From contig NC_134686.1 of NCBI RefSeq assembly GCF_024713945.1, positions 1,512,001 to 1,576,000 on the forward strand: a stretch of 64,000 nucleotides of DNA. Direction: 5' to 3'. This DNA comes from Dermatophagoides farinae (taxonomy: Eukaryota; Arthropoda; Arachnida; Sarcoptiformes; Pyroglyphidae). The position numbers were made by a program, and so were the translations under genes. Shown piece by piece: positions 1-15,000 of the stretch (positions are counted from its first letter, which is position 1; each line of letters starts with the position of its first letter). The notes below the pieces were generated by a model. It was not told the origin of the DNA. It saw only the letters and a list, made by a program, of their open reading frames with translations, and did not search any database.

Positions 1-2675
1 AATGATCAAATGTCTCTAGTTGATTAAATAAGATTAAAAACAACAAACGCACACGCACACACACACCTGACAATTTGACAATAATTTGACATGAGATTAG
101 TTTGTTCTAAAAATGATGACGATGATGAAAAATGATTCATCAGGTTGTTGTTGTTGTTGTTGTTTTGTTTTTCGTTCTATTTTTGTCATTGATTTAATAT
201 ACATGTTGATTATTCACAATTTATGTGTTGGTTTTTTCGTTTTGGTTTTCCCTTATGACCGTTGTGTGTGTGTATGTGTGTTATGTGTGACTACAGAAAT
301 CAATTGATGATATATATTCATGACCTAAGCTTTGTTGTTGTTGTTGTTGAAATTGTCTAGCCACATTGATATTCTCATGTCATGTATTTTGAAATTTGCA
401 TTTTTTTTTCTCTCTCTTCGTCGTCGTTCACTTCATATATACATATATTCGAGATCAATTAATCTTAGCTCTATATACATAAACGAACAATAAATTGAAG
501 AATGAAATAAAATGTGGATATATATCATTTCAATGATATGATGATGATGATGATCGAAAATGCTTCAAAAATCAACGACAACAACACCAGCAACAACAAT
601 AACGACGAATGAATGGTGACTTCTGTGATTTTTCAATGGATAATAATGATTGAAATGCCGACATTATTGGCTAAGCAGCAGCAGCATCAGCAGCAGCAAC
701 AGTTTTTTTCTTCTTCTTGTCGTTGTTGTTGTTGTTGTCGTTTCAATTTGATTGATGAGCTCAAGACACCATCACCACCATCACCACCACCACCATCATC
801 GTTGTTGTTGTTGTTGTCGTTGTCGTCATTATCATAATCTTACAGAAAAAAAAATATAAACCAGACCAAATAAAGTAAAACAAAGAATCTTACTGTCTAC
901 AGAAAAAAAATTCATCATCATCATCATCGATGGCAAATGAGAGAAAACTTTTCAAATTTGGAAATCCGAAACCAAACATCAACCACCACCACCACCATGG
1001 TCGATGATATTTGGTTGACACTTGGTCTTTTTTTTTAATACTCTGGTTTTGGCTTGTTAGTTATCTTTTGTGACATTCATCCTATAACAGCAACAGAAAA
1101 AAAATAAGAAAATTCAACATTGCCAAAACTTGCCATAAATGAAGCGCGAATGAGACAATTTTATTTATCTTTGATTCGATGTTGATGATGATGATGGCGA
1201 TGATTCACGAGAGTTTTTTTTTCTTCTTTGCCAATCAATTACAACAGCACATTGTAGCCACACTTGTCACCTTGTTTTTTTTCAGATTTTGTTTGTCCAA
1301 AATGTTCTCGTATATTCACAATACGATTCAAATTACGATCACATGTGAAGTTTTTGTTTTTGATGATAAAAACTTGTTGTTGTCCGAGTTACCACACACA
1401 ATCACCATCATCATTGTTGACACAAAGAGAGAGAAATATTTATGTAAATCAAACGAACCAAAAAAAAAAAAATTCCAGTAGCCAATACAGATCAAATGAA
1501 ATCAAATGATGATCATTGGTCATTTTTTTTTACATTGATTGGTCATTTTATAATAAATTATTGTCATCATCATCATCATCATCATTATTATTATTTATAT
1601 TATGAATGATAATCGTGTATCATTTCTTATTTTTTTTTGTATGAAATTATAAACATAACCAAGATAAGGTCAAAGGTGAATACCGTGAAGTATTTTTTTT
1701 TTTTTTTTTGTTTTCTTGAAAAAAACCATTGTTATCATTATCATCATCTTCTCGTTTTTGAAAAAAAGGGATGTCATGCAGAGCAAGAAAAATGAACGTA
1801 TTTTGTACCTCATCATCATCATTATATCTTTTCATCCATGGAATGCATTCTAATATATAAAACATACGTACCTACCCAAGTAGTTAGTTAGTTCGAGGTT
1901 CATTGCACATGTGATAATTTTCCTTGTTTGTTATTGTTGTTGTTGCCTGTTGCTCGGACACACACACACACATCGAAGTCAGATAAATGAATGAATGAAT
2001 GATGAGCATTTTGGTTTTTTCGAGCATACACACACACACACACACACTGACAGACTTTACAAAACAAACATTTCATGGTATTTGAATTTGAATTCGGTTG
2101 CTTGATTGACCTTTAACCTTAGTGGCTATGGTTTGTTTTTTTTTTGGCATTGTTTGAATGAATGAACTAGACCAGACTAGACTAGATGATGATGGTGATC
2201 TGATCTTATATCATCATCATCATTGTCGTGTAAATATTATTAGTTGATGGGCTACTACCTAAGAAAAATTTTTTTTTTCGTTTTTTTTTCACTTGAACAT
2301 CTCTCTTTATATTTTCTACACACACAATGTTACAAAGAAAATTAAAGTCACAACACACACTCGACACACACGATTTGTTCAATTTCGTGGTCTTTTCACT
2401 TTTGTTGTTGTTGTTGTTGTTCACCTTTGTCCTTGATGATTTTCGTTTTTTTTTTCTTTGATTTTGTTTATTGTTTGTCTTGGCCAGGTATTTATTTGGA
2501 TTGGTTTTGATCATTCATTGATCATGATGATGATCAACACATGACATGCTGCTACTACTACTGCTGTGGCTGCTGCTATTGTGGTGGTTTTTTTTTCTCT
2601 CGAACAAATTCTTTTCTCCATTGATAATGATGATGATTATCAGTGTAAAGTTCTTGACATATTCAAGTGGTCATA

Positions 2676-2676
<1 letters not shown>

Positions 2677-2708
<32 letters not shown>
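2677..2708. repeat. (CAT)n microsatellite
   Basis: About eleven uninterrupted CAT units, one of the longest examples of the commonest repeat of the window. Confidence 0.9.
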
Positions 2709-4295
2709 GAATACAATTATCTGAGTGAACGAGATTGTTGTCACATTCACATTGCATTGAATCTGGTCTGACATTTTGGGCAATGATGATCTTGATGATG
2801 ATGATAAACCATAATAATTCTTGGTCGATGATTTTCGATGATGATGATGATTTCAATGTTCCGACAATTTGATGATGATAATAATGATGATGATGATGAC
2901 CACACACGTTCTCGTGTCAGTCTCTCTCTCTCTCCATTATTCCGGTGGATTTTTTTTTCTTCATTTCATTTTCTTTGCCACCATATAAAGTGCAAAGTTC
3001 ATGTTGATGTTTTTTCGATACATTTTTACATTGGAATGTCACATTCTTTTTTTTCTGTGTTTGTTTTGTTGTTCACCAACCAATCAAATTCAATGAATGA
3101 AATGAATATTTTTTTTATCATGATAAAATTCAACTACAATTTCAGTCATTTTGTGGTTGTTGTTGTTGTTGTTGTTAATGTTGATGGTGGTCAACAAAAT
3201 CAACGATGATAATATGATGATGATGATGATGATGATGACAAGGGTCAAGCAATTTTTTTTTTTATTTATCATTATGGCTGTTATGATTTTGATATGATAT
3301 GATTTTTTTTTTGCTTTGACTGTAAATCATAATTGTTGTAATATATAAATGATGATATGATGACATTCATTCATTCATTCATTCATGATATGTACGGTAA
3401 TTATGACCATTATCATTATCATCATTCTTCTTCTTTAATTATTTCGCATTTGGAGAGAAAAATAAATTTCTATTTTACATCCTATAAAACAGGATGGGTG
3501 GGTATGATGATGATTATGATGATGATTTCGAAGTGAAACACAGTAGAAAAAAAACCTGCTGCTGCTTAAGATAATCTCAAGAGTTCCATTTGGTGGTTAG
3601 AATTTTTTTTTCTTTGAAATTCTGTTTACACAACATTTCAACAGGTCTTTTATGCTAGAGATATAGAGATACAGAGAGAGAACAGATTTACATGATAACA
3701 ATAATGACCAGTAGTGATTTTTTTTCTTCATGTGGTTATTATTAAATCCAGAAACAAACATTTACAACGAAAATAGGGGGAAAAACACGCACTAACCACA
3801 AGTGTTTCAATCAAATTACATCACAATGTGTAAACACAATCGACCAGTCAACATAATCTTGAAAAATTCTACAAACAAACAAGTAAGCAAAAAAAAAATC
3901 TAAATCCAACGAATACAGAAAAAAAACATCCACAAACAAATGGAAAAAGAGAGAGAGAGAGAGAGAAAAGTCAATATGTCAATCACGTAGCAAATCTAAT
4001 CTAATTTATATATATACATATATACAACAAGCCAAAGATGAATATTGAATGTTGGAAACTTGAAATTTGTTTGATTTGGTTATGTGTGTGTGTGTGTGTG
4101 TGTGTTCTTTTTATTTCATATTTAAAATTGAAATTCTTCATTCACAAAAGACAGAATGATACACACACACACCAACAACAAGTAAACACAGTGAATGTTG
4201 TGATGAAAAAAAAATTTTCTTCTCACACACTTGGTGGTCATACACACACACACGAATTATGAATTGAGAATTTTGTTCTGTCTTGTGTTTATTCA

Positions 4296-4296
4296 G

Positions 4297-4330
<34 letters not shown>

Positions 4331-4331
4331 C
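4296..4331. repeat. (GTT)12 microsatellite
   Basis: Pure GTT repeat; on the other strand (CAA)n. The same unit occurs shorter at dozens of places. Confidence 0.9.
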
Positions 4332-4410
4332 GTTGTTCTACTTCCGTTGTTCATCATTGTTCGTTTTAATTTTGGTTATTCAGTTTTTTTTCACTTGAAA
4401 ATTGATTAGA

Positions 4411-4430
4411 TTAAATTCAATTGAATTTAA
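4411..4430. repeat. Perfect 20-bp palindrome
   Basis: TTAAATTCAATTGAATTTAA equals its own reverse complement. It sits inside a larger imperfect inverted structure (ATTAGA before, TTTAATC after). Confidence 0.85.
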
Positions 4431-7400
4431 TTTAATCAAAAAAAAAGAAAAAAAAATCTACAAATGAATGACAGATGTCAATGAATGTGAATTGAATGAC
4501 TGAATGAATGAATGAATGAGCGAGTTGATTGAACAAGATTTCAAATGAATCATGAAGCAAATCATCGATAATTAAATTATTTCAGCAACGAAATTGTCTT
4601 TTTAATTTTTTTTTCTCATTCATTCATTCATTGCTGATTGCATGTAAGGTGTGCACGTGAGTTTCCTGTTCATTTCTCATCTTTTGATTAGAATTTTTTT
4701 TTTTTGGTTCGGATTATCAAAAAAATAAATTTATTATTTCTTATATGCCTCCATAAATTGTTGTGGTTCTGTATGTGTGTATTTGCCCACAACTAGTCGA
4801 CCTGCTGTGTTTTACAAATCAAAATATTGATCTTTTGCCCGTATAATGAGATATTTCACACACACACCAAGAGAGAATGATGATGCACATGGAATTTTTT
4901 TTTTGCATTCTACACTTGCAATCATCCTTTTTTTTTCTTCTTTGAAATATATATTGCACGTTAGAATTCTATTTCTCTCACTGTCTCTGTCTCTGGTCTG
5001 TCCATTTATGACGATCGGATCTGTGTGTGTGTGTGTGGTTGTGGTTCATTTTTCATTTCATCTCTTGATGGCAGTTTTTTTTCCATTCTCCATTAAAATT
5101 TACGACGACGACGATGATGATGATGAAGATGACTGTTGAATTTTTCATCATTCAAATTTTTTTTTTTTTTTTAATTAGCATCATTTATTTATTCAGTGTG
5201 CATTTGCTTCATATCCATGTAATTCTTTTTTTTTTGTTTGATTAATTCTTTTCTGTGTGCAAGCCAAAAAAAAAATGATTTCATTTTTTACCTGATTTAC
5301 TAATAGGAAGGAATCTGTCACATGAAATGAAATGGATGAATATTTTGGTCTCATATCCTGGTTTTTTTATCATAATAATGTGTCTTCATATAATAAAAAA
5401 AAAATTACACTCGATCCAAATTTAAATTTGTGATGATCATGATCATGATGATTGGCCATTATCTTGATAGTAGTAGGGGTAGTAGTAGTCAAAACGTGAT
5501 TAAAACGTCATTTTCATTTTCTAGTCGACAAAGATGATAATAATAATAATAATGATAATAATAACCGCATCAGAATCTCATGATGATGATTACCCGTGTA
5601 TATATAGATGTACGGATGGACAATTTTTTTTTTTTTTTTTTATTACCACGATTTCTTTTTTGTTTTTGTTTTTGTTTTACGGCCTACATAGAACGTCCAT
5701 CATCATCCATGTTTGAAAATTCACGTACGTTCGTTTTATTATTTTGTTATCATCATCATCGTTATTCCGGATTTTCATTCTATAATTTTTTTTACGGTTT
5801 CTGTTGTTCTGTTGTTGTTGTTGTTGTTGTAAATTTTCCATTTTCCAGTAACGAAATGACAGTAATTCATAATTGTTTTATTATGTCTGTGTTGTGTGTG
5901 TATGGTAGTTGGATACACACCCTATGAATTTTATATGTATGGGGTACATTATTATGTAATATGGCTGAATTGCAGACTATTTTTCTTTTCACCGTTTAAA
6001 AATTTCTTGAAAATTAAATTGATCCAGGTGTCAATTTTGAAGACACTGTTATCAGTTTTTCGTTTGACATTTTATCTCTGTATCTCTCTCTTTTTGGTAT
6101 ATATCGGCATTTTTTTTTTCTTTTTTCGTTGACAATATTTTGCCGCCAATTTGTTCAGTTAGTATAATAATAACCTGAAAAAGTCAGAAAAAAAATTTTT
6201 TTCGTTATCAATTGGGTCCCCATATTATTATCTCTGTTTTTTTTTTTTTTTTTGTTTTTGTTTTGGTCATCGATTTCTTCGATGTCTATTTTTTTTTTTT
6301 TTTTTTTGATCAAATGAACATCTGCTTCATACATTACAGAGATAATGATATCATTCGTCAATCGATCAATTGTCATAATATTTTTATATATATATAGATT
6401 ATAAAAACATTGACTTTTAACAAAAAAAAAAAAATTTGTGAAGGTGTGTGTGTGTAGGCGGTGTAGGTGATACCAATGACAGAAAACGGTTTTGAATCGT
6501 CATCATCATCATCATCATTTCAGGTTCGATTGATTTATATTTATGATTTGGATTGAATTGAAATAGCTCGTGCTGGTTCGTTTTTGTGAGTGTGTGTGTG
6601 TGTTCAAGTGGTGGTCAAAGAAAGAAACAAAAAAAAATCCGGATACACATCTATAGGTAAACACACACACACCGTATATGTGTGTGTGTTTTATTTCTAT
6701 TCGGGTGGACCTAAGAATGACAACAAGTCATATACCGATTGACTGACCGACCAACCAAGCCCTGCAATTTTTTGTTTTTATTTTGCTCTTTTTTTCTGTT
6801 GTTGTTGTTGTTATTTCGTTATCAAATTTCTGGCCTGGTGACTGTTGTTTGATCTAGATTTTTTGTTGTTGTTGTTGTTGTTGCAATCAAAAAAAAAAAC
6901 AACAACAACTAATGTCACCAAACACAATGTGTCTGGTCATTCATTTTTTTTTTTTTTCACAAATGGATGGCCAATATTTATGTGTGTGTGTGTGTGTGTG
7001 GTTGGTATACAAAATTTACATTTTAAAAAAAATCATGCTGTGTAACTGTATCATAAACTTTTTTTCTGGATTTCTACCCCACACACACACACACACATAC
7101 ACAAATGACATTCACCCTGGATTCGAAAAAAAATTTTCTTTTTTTTCTGGTCATAAAATTCGAGGTCGATTCAAAAATTGAAAATGAAAAACCGAAAAAA
7201 TTCTGTTGAATTTTCATTTTCATTTCATGGCTATAAAAATGAATATGTTGGCTGTTGATACACGTACACGCACGTATGTTGCAAGATTAAAACTTTTTTT
7301 TTCTCTCTCTCTCTCTGTGTGTGTGTGTTTTTGTGTGTCTCATTAGTTTTGTATGGGGAGGGGGGGTTTTTTCACATCGAGTAAAAGACATTAATCCACC

Positions 7401-8013
7401 AAAACGAAAAAAATCTATGTAGACCTCTATGGCATGGTGATCATGATGATATTGTCTCAGTTTCGATTGATGATTATAACCAGCTTTTTTTTCTAGCCAG
7501 TAGATTATACAACAATCATCAATCCTGTTAATCTTTTTCATTTCATTTCATTTCATTGGTATATATTGATGGACACATCTGTTGTTGTTGTCGTTGTTGT
7601 TGTTGTTGAAATAAAAAAAAAGAAAAAAATTCATTGGATTGAATGATGAATTGAAAGGAATTATGGTTTGTTTGTGGCCAAAAAAATCATGATTTTTTTT
7701 CACTTTAAAGTGTCAACATTGAAAGAAATTTTTTTTTTCTTTTGGATGATGATATATAAATCAGTATCTCTTTTGGTATTTTATTTCATTTTGTTTGACG
7801 AATGTCACCAAAAAAAAAATAAAAAAAACGAACAAGCATAGATCATGATTAACGTCAACAACAACATCTTTATTTCTCATATATATATATATATATATGA
7901 CATTGGATTGGACAAACAGAAAATAAAAATAAATAAATTTTAATTTGATAAAATTTTTTTTAAGAAAAAAAATCCACTCGACCACTCGAGCTAGGTTGAA
8001 TAAATGCAGCAGT

Positions 8014-8018
<5 letters not shown>

Positions 8019-8053
<35 letters not shown>
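8019..8053. repeat. (GT)17 microsatellite
   Basis: Uninterrupted GT repeat of 35 bp following a T-run. Confidence 0.9.
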
Positions 8054-8054
<1 letters not shown>

Positions 8055-9039
8055 TTAACGAATGAATCAATCTGTATCATTTCATTTGCATCAAATTTCC
8101 AATAAATGGTAGATCACTACGGTTAGAACAGATGATGATGATGATGATGATCAATTCAGGTGTTGATCACAAAGTTTTTTTTTTGGATTTTTGGATTTTT
8201 TTTTCGTTTTTTTTTCTTTGTTCGAATTCAATTTTCTCTCCACCTATAGTGATTGAATAACGGTCAGTTTCAGTATTATTTTTTCTTTCCTTCGTTGTTA
8301 GCCGAAAATAAATAAAGCCTCCACATTGAAATTAATGCAAGTTGACACGTGGCAGATACTACTAAGCATCAGGCAACAACAACAGAAAAAAATGCTTAGT
8401 TTGAGTGAAAAAAAAGAAAAAAATTTTTTTCCAACAGATTGAACACATATTGAACAATGGCCTCAAACACACACACACACCGTGTTAAGCTATAGACAAA
8501 ATGATCCAATTTACGATCTGAGTATGACCCAGCCAGTATTTTTTGTTGTTGTTGTTGTTGTTGTTCTATTACTCTCATCCTCCCTTTTTTTTCACTGCAA
8601 TACTACTATGAATTTGACGTGTCAAAGTTGATTTTATTTGAATCGACCTGATGATGATGATGATGATATGGAAGAGAAGAGAAGGCCATGGTATTGACAC
8701 ATGTATGGTTTTTATTTTTATTTTTATTTTATTTTATTTTTTTTTTGCTTGAAAATTTAAGGTTGAAGTGTTTATTGTGTTTTGAATGAATGAATGTTGT
8801 GAATTCAATTGTGAATTTGCTAGTTGGTTGGTTTGATTTGGTTTTGGTTCCTTATTCCATATCTACATATTCAATCAGTAATTTTTTGTTCTGGACAAAC
8901 ACTTATGGTATGGAAATTAGAAATTGGAAAATTTTTTTTTTCACTCGAATCTCATTATCATCATCATCATCGATGATTATAATTGTCGTTGCAAACAAAA
9001 CTAACAACTGATTGGGTCACGTGTTTACATATAGTGTTT

Positions 9040-9060
9040 ACACTGTAAACTTTACAGTGT
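9040..9060. repeat. Inverted repeat, 10-bp arms, 1-base centre
   Basis: ACACTGTAAA, then C, then TTTACAGTGT. Similar half-sites (CACTGTAAA) recur near 9852 and 45938. Confidence 0.8.
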
Positions 9061-12000
9061 TCACAACTGTTTATCATCATCATCATCATTATTGATGAAT
9101 ATTGAACAAAGAGAAAAAAAAATATTGTCACCTACAATCTACATATGATGATGATGATGATGTTGTTTTTTTCTGGAAAAAAAACAGAAAATCAATATTT
9201 ATTTCGATTCAAAATGACGATGACGAGCTGTTACAATTCTTCAAAATTCAATTGTTCAATTCTCTGAGGAATTCAACTGTGTATGTGTGTGTGCATGTAT
9301 GAATTCATTTTCATATTTTGATTTCATTTCTTTTTCCTTCAAGCGAATTTTCATTTTCATTTTTTAATTTCCAATTGTAAAATCCGATAATAATTGATTT
9401 TTTTTCTCGTTTTATTTTATTTTATTTTTTTTTTTTTTTTTTTTTTGATACAGGTAAATATCCAAACTTTTTTGTTTTGTTTTGTATCTCACTTCTGAAT
9501 ACTTGCTGCTGCTGCTGCTGCTGTTGTTGTTGTTGTTGCTGGTTTTTCGTGAATTCTGGGCGTATTAACACAATTTCATTTGACATTAATCAATTGATTG
9601 ATCGATCGATTGATCAATAAATCCGGATTAATATGTCGAATCGACCAATCTTTCAATCAAACGATATATATATACATGTGTGTATTTATTTATCTTTATT
9701 TGAATTTAGGTCATCGATCGATCACTGATTGATTTGATATAAAAATACAAATCTAATCATCAAATATAAAGGCTACCGTTTTTACAAAAAACAAAAATCA
9801 ACGTTGCACGCTATATCTATCTATTTTGGACGCAAACAATTTTTTTTCTTCACTGTAAATCATAATCCACCAATGAAGACAACATACACATTTTATACTG
9901 GGGTGGACAACAAAAAAAAAATAACACGAATATCATGTAATGATGATGATTTGATTTGAATATTTCCAATTACACACACACACACATACACCGTTACATT
10001 ATCTTTGTGTTTTGATTCATTTTTTCCATTTCATTTCATTTCAATTTCCATTATCATCAATGATCCAGTCTTTTTTTTTTTGTTCTGGTTTGACACTGAT
10101 GATGACGATGATGATGAAATGGACTGTTTTTTTTGTCAGTTTTATTTGGTTATATATGAATGGCTTGAGGTTTATTTCTCTCATTTCATTTTCTTGATTT
10201 TTGTTCCTGATTTCTTTCTTTTGTCCCATTAGAGACATTTGCTTGTCAAATATGAAACAAAAAAAAAAATATTGGGCTGTGTATTCATTTTTTTTTTTGT
10301 TCTCGTGAAAAAAAATATCCAAACATGATCATGTCAGTCATTCAGTCATTTTTTTGTGTGTGTGTTTTTTTTTTGGATTGTGGTCCAGTCCATCATTGTG
10401 TGGTGAAATTTCATTCATTTTTTTTTTCGTTTTGGTTCAGTTTAATTTTGGTCGATCCGATATGAATGAATGTATGTTGATTCATTCACTTGAATGAAAA
10501 TGGAAATTGAAACGTTAATTAAATGTTTACTCTTTTGCCATCATTTTTATCAATTTGATTTGAATTTTTCCCTTTCTCTGATTTGATTTCCTGACATTTG
10601 AGTATGCAGATAATTAATCTCTTTTGGATATATAAATCTCGGATATTGATTTAGATTATATATACGTGATTATTATTATAATAATTCAATCTAATTCTAA
10701 TCTTAATTTGTTGTTGTTGTTGTTTTTGTTTTTTTTTCTACTGCTCATCATCATAATATCGATACAATCGATCAATATAATCGATTGTTGTATTTTTTTT
10801 TTAATTTTCAACATCCAATCGTCGATGATATCGAAATAATAATAATTTATAAATTCCTGGAAATATAATTCATTTTTTTCACCACTCGAGATTTTCAATC
10901 TCAATTCTTAAGAATTTCTCATTAAATTACATGCACATACACACACATGCACAGGAGATAGATTTTTCATTCAAAAAATTGATTGAATGAATTCATTTTG
11001 TTTATCTTATTCAACAGTGTTCCAAGAAAAAGTTTTTTATTATCAAAAAAAAAAAACAGGAAAAAAAACCATGAGAGAATGGCCAAGTTGTTGTTGTTGT
11101 TGTTTTGTTTTGTTTTCTGTTTTGGCCATCCACCGATTGTAATAATAATAATGATAAACCTTAAGAATTTACAATAATAAATGTAAACCCTCCACAGACA
11201 CACACACAAACACACTACGGGCAAGGAGAATTTTTTTTTTTCATTGTCTTAAATAATTTATATATCATTTGAAAACCAACCGTTTTTTCCGGTTATAGTG
11301 ATGGAAGATTTGCGAAATAATCATCGTTTGTAGTTTCGATAAATTATTCATTCGAAATTGAATGTAAATTGTGTGCGAAAAAAAGAAAGAATCTGAATGC
11401 ATGAATTCGTTGTTGTTGTTGTTGCTGCTGCTGCTGCGAAAAAAATTCATACAAACTTTGCCAACTTGAATATTGATTCAATTTGGTTTTTCATTTGCTT
11501 GCAAATGATAATCTGTTTATGGTTTTTTTTTCTTAAAGAAAGCAAAAATTTATAGCTAGCACATATTTTTCAATTTAATTTGATTGTGTCATCATTATCA
11601 TCATCATCATCGTCATCATTGAATCGAATGTTTTTTTCCAATGCTGCTGCTGCTGCTGCTGCTAATAATGCGTGAATAATGAACGAATGAATAGAAAAAT
11701 TGCATAAACTTCAAATGGATGTGAACATTATTTAAAGATTTAAGATTTTTTTTTAGAATTCTGTCGGTGTGTGTGTGTGTGCTTAACCATAAAATTTATT
11801 ACATATTCTCTCTCTCTTTCTCTAGTCATCTTTAAAGAGCTTAATTTCAACCATCATCGACATCATCATCATTGCTTATGGCCGGCATTTATTATTCACA
11901 TGTATGGAAAACTGGAAAATTTTTGTCACCAAAATTGCCATTTTTTTCTTGTCTATCTTTATTTCTGGAACCTTGACATCTGTCATTTGTGATCCGAACG

Positions 12001-15000
12001 AATTTTTTTTCAATGATGATGACAAGATGGAGATTTTTTTTTCATTTTATTTTTTTCAAAATAAATTACGATCATGTCTCATCCAACAACAACCATCAAG
12101 ATGATGATCATGATGATGATGATGATGCAAAGTTAAATATTGTCATTCTCAGACGATAATAATAATGATGATGATGATGATGATGTTTTCAAGATGTTCA
12201 TATGTTCTATATATGGCTTGTTAATGAGAATTGGAATTTTTTTTTTGTTTTGTTTTTTTCTTTAAAATTTTTTTTTTTTTTATTCTATTCCGTTCAAGTT
12301 TTGTTGTTTGTGCTGTATACTAATGGATAACGAAAATAACTTTTTCTTGTTGCATTTGCAATTGCACACACAGTGCTGTTCATTGCCATTTCATTCTGAA
12401 TCGTAAATGATGTTCGTGTGTTCGTATTAAAGAATCGCAGATTTTATTCTTTTATTCTGTAGAATTTTGAATCGATACGAATTTAATATTGATGAGATCT
12501 ATTTATATGAATTTTTTTTTCTTTGCTTTGCTTCGCTTTGCATTGAATTGAAATTCTTCCGATTCTGATCCATTCAATTTGGTTTGTTTGTCCAAATAAT
12601 GTCTAACATTTATCATCATATTTGGTGATGATATATGAATATATATTTGCCATCACTATGTGTTCCACGATGATGATATACAGAAATGTTTACAATTCAA
12701 ATTAAAATTTAATCAACATTATCATTGAATTTTGTTTGATTTTCATTGTCATTCGTTTTTTTTTCATGCTGTTGTTGTTGTTGTTGCTGATGAACAATCC
12801 TTTTTCAACGAAAATTTGCATTTGATCAACATCATGATTGAAATGAATTTTTTTTTCTTTTTGCTCCAGAACCACTAACATACACAGAGAGAGAGAGAGA
12901 GACACACATTCAATTCATGCACAATACATGAATACAAAAATTGAAACTTTTTATTTGCAATGAAATAAAAAAAAAATCGTATTTATGCAAAATGGAAATT
13001 AGTTTGTTCCAAAAAAAAAAACCAAATGAAATAACCCATTCATTTTGGCTATGGTGAAGGTTGTTGTTAGGTATTTGTACAAGAACAAACTATGTGAATT
13101 TTTTTTTCTTTTACTGTGTGTGTGTGTGTGTGTGTGGTTTTTGTTTGTCTGTTTGTTTGTCATTGTTGTTTCTGTTGTTTGTATATAATTGTGTATATGG
13201 ACCCAGTATTGTATATGATAACTTTTCATTTATATTTGATGATGATAAACAAAGCTAAAGCTAAAGATTATCCATTGTCTGACTGTCTATGTGTGTGTGT
13301 TTGTGTGTGTGTGTTTGATGGTTGAATAAAATTGAGTTGAAATCGATGAATCTATCTACCACCACAGGGTTTTTGCACCATTCATACAATTTGAATTTAT
13401 TGAGCGGCTACCATATACCTAAATAATGCCGGATTGTTTTGTTAATTAAATTTTGCCACGTGTTCATTTCCTTTTTTTTTCTATATTTTCAATTTTTTTT
13501 CGCTCTCTTTCTCTCTCTTTCCTTGGCCACACACATTAGTTGTCATCATCATCATCATGATCTATTTACACGAGCTTCTGGATTGTCCCCTTCTGTCCTT
13601 CTATTATTCAACATTTTGATGATATATGCCACAAACAGTTTATTATCAGTTTCACGTGCAAATTCATTCACATTTATATACAGAGAGATTGTGAAAATTT
13701 ATGAAGTATGTGCCTAAAACACGTGCATTATATTCTTATTATTTATTATTGTTTCATTTAATACTGTCAAAAACTAACAAACTGTCATCATCATTATCAC
13801 ATACTATGGCCATCCACTTAATGATCATTCATATACACATACTCTAGGCGGTTTTTTTTCTCTCCTCGTTTTGTTATCCAAACATTCAAGATAGCGACCA
13901 CTATTCACATTCATTGTAATCCAATAATAATGAGCATCTTAATTTGAAACTGACGATTCTATTTTTTTTTTTTTTTCGTTTCAAACGTGCAAACTCTGTG
14001 TTTTGCTGTTGTTGTTTGTGTTTGTAAATTCCATTAATAATTGCAGCAATCAAATCGTATATGTGATATGATATGATTTCAATTGTTGAAAAGTCTCATG
14101 AGATTTAAATTCAATTCACACATTTGATACACACAAGCACGAACAAAATTTGATTAGAATTTTTTTTTCAATTGTTTTTCTGTTTTGTTTTTTGCATATA
14201 GAATATTCATATTTTCCATTGACTTGACTTGATTTACATAAAATTTAATTCATATCGTTTTTTTTTTTTTTGCTTTGCATAATTCAATATGGCAATCATC
14301 ATGAAAATGGAAAGAATATTCTCTTTTTTTTGGCACTAAAACTAACACGTTGTTTTGTTTGAGAGAGAGTGAGAGAGAAAAAAAATAGTGCAAACAATCG
14401 AATTCTTGTTATTATCATTTAAATTGAATTTTAAACATCTACGTTTCCGTAGAATTTATTCATTTTTTCTTTTTGAAAACAAAATTAATTCCGATTCCAG
14501 AATGTTTCTTATTCTTTGATCAATTTCATTTTATTCTGTGTGTGTGTATGCATGTGTGTACGGGAATTAAATTGCCGCCGGTTACAATGAAAATATTCTC
14601 TCTCTGTGTGTGTGTTGAAAATTAATTCTTCATTTCCTTTTTTTTCCTATTTAAACAGTAGTTGAAATTCAATGTTGTCAAAGGATTGTGAACATTTTTT
14701 AATTTTGAGTTGAAATCAATTTTCACTGGAAAAATGATCAAAAAAAAAATGAACAATTTTTCAAGCTCCATCGAATTGAGCACAAATCCATTTTATAGTG
14801 TTTTTTTTTTTTTTTTTTTTTTGGTGCCATTATTAATTTTTTTACATCGTTCTACCTTGAGGTTATCTGTTTTGGTAACAAAAAAAAATGACACAGTTAC
14901 CTGGATCATTCAAAATCAATGTTGATGTGGACATTCGAAACATTTTTTTTCTTTCATTCATTCATTCATTTCTTGTCAATTTTGATTATGATTTCACCAA

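Noticed and set aside
2677-2708. Regular triplet arrays as a CRISPR-like array
   Set aside because: Units are 2-4 bp with no spacers, in an animal genome.
11904-12104. Hydrophobic open frame (MENWKIFVTKIAIFFLSIF) as the missing Ror signal-peptide exon
   Set aside because: No good splice donor in the needed phase follows; T-rich DNA gives such hydrophobic frames often.
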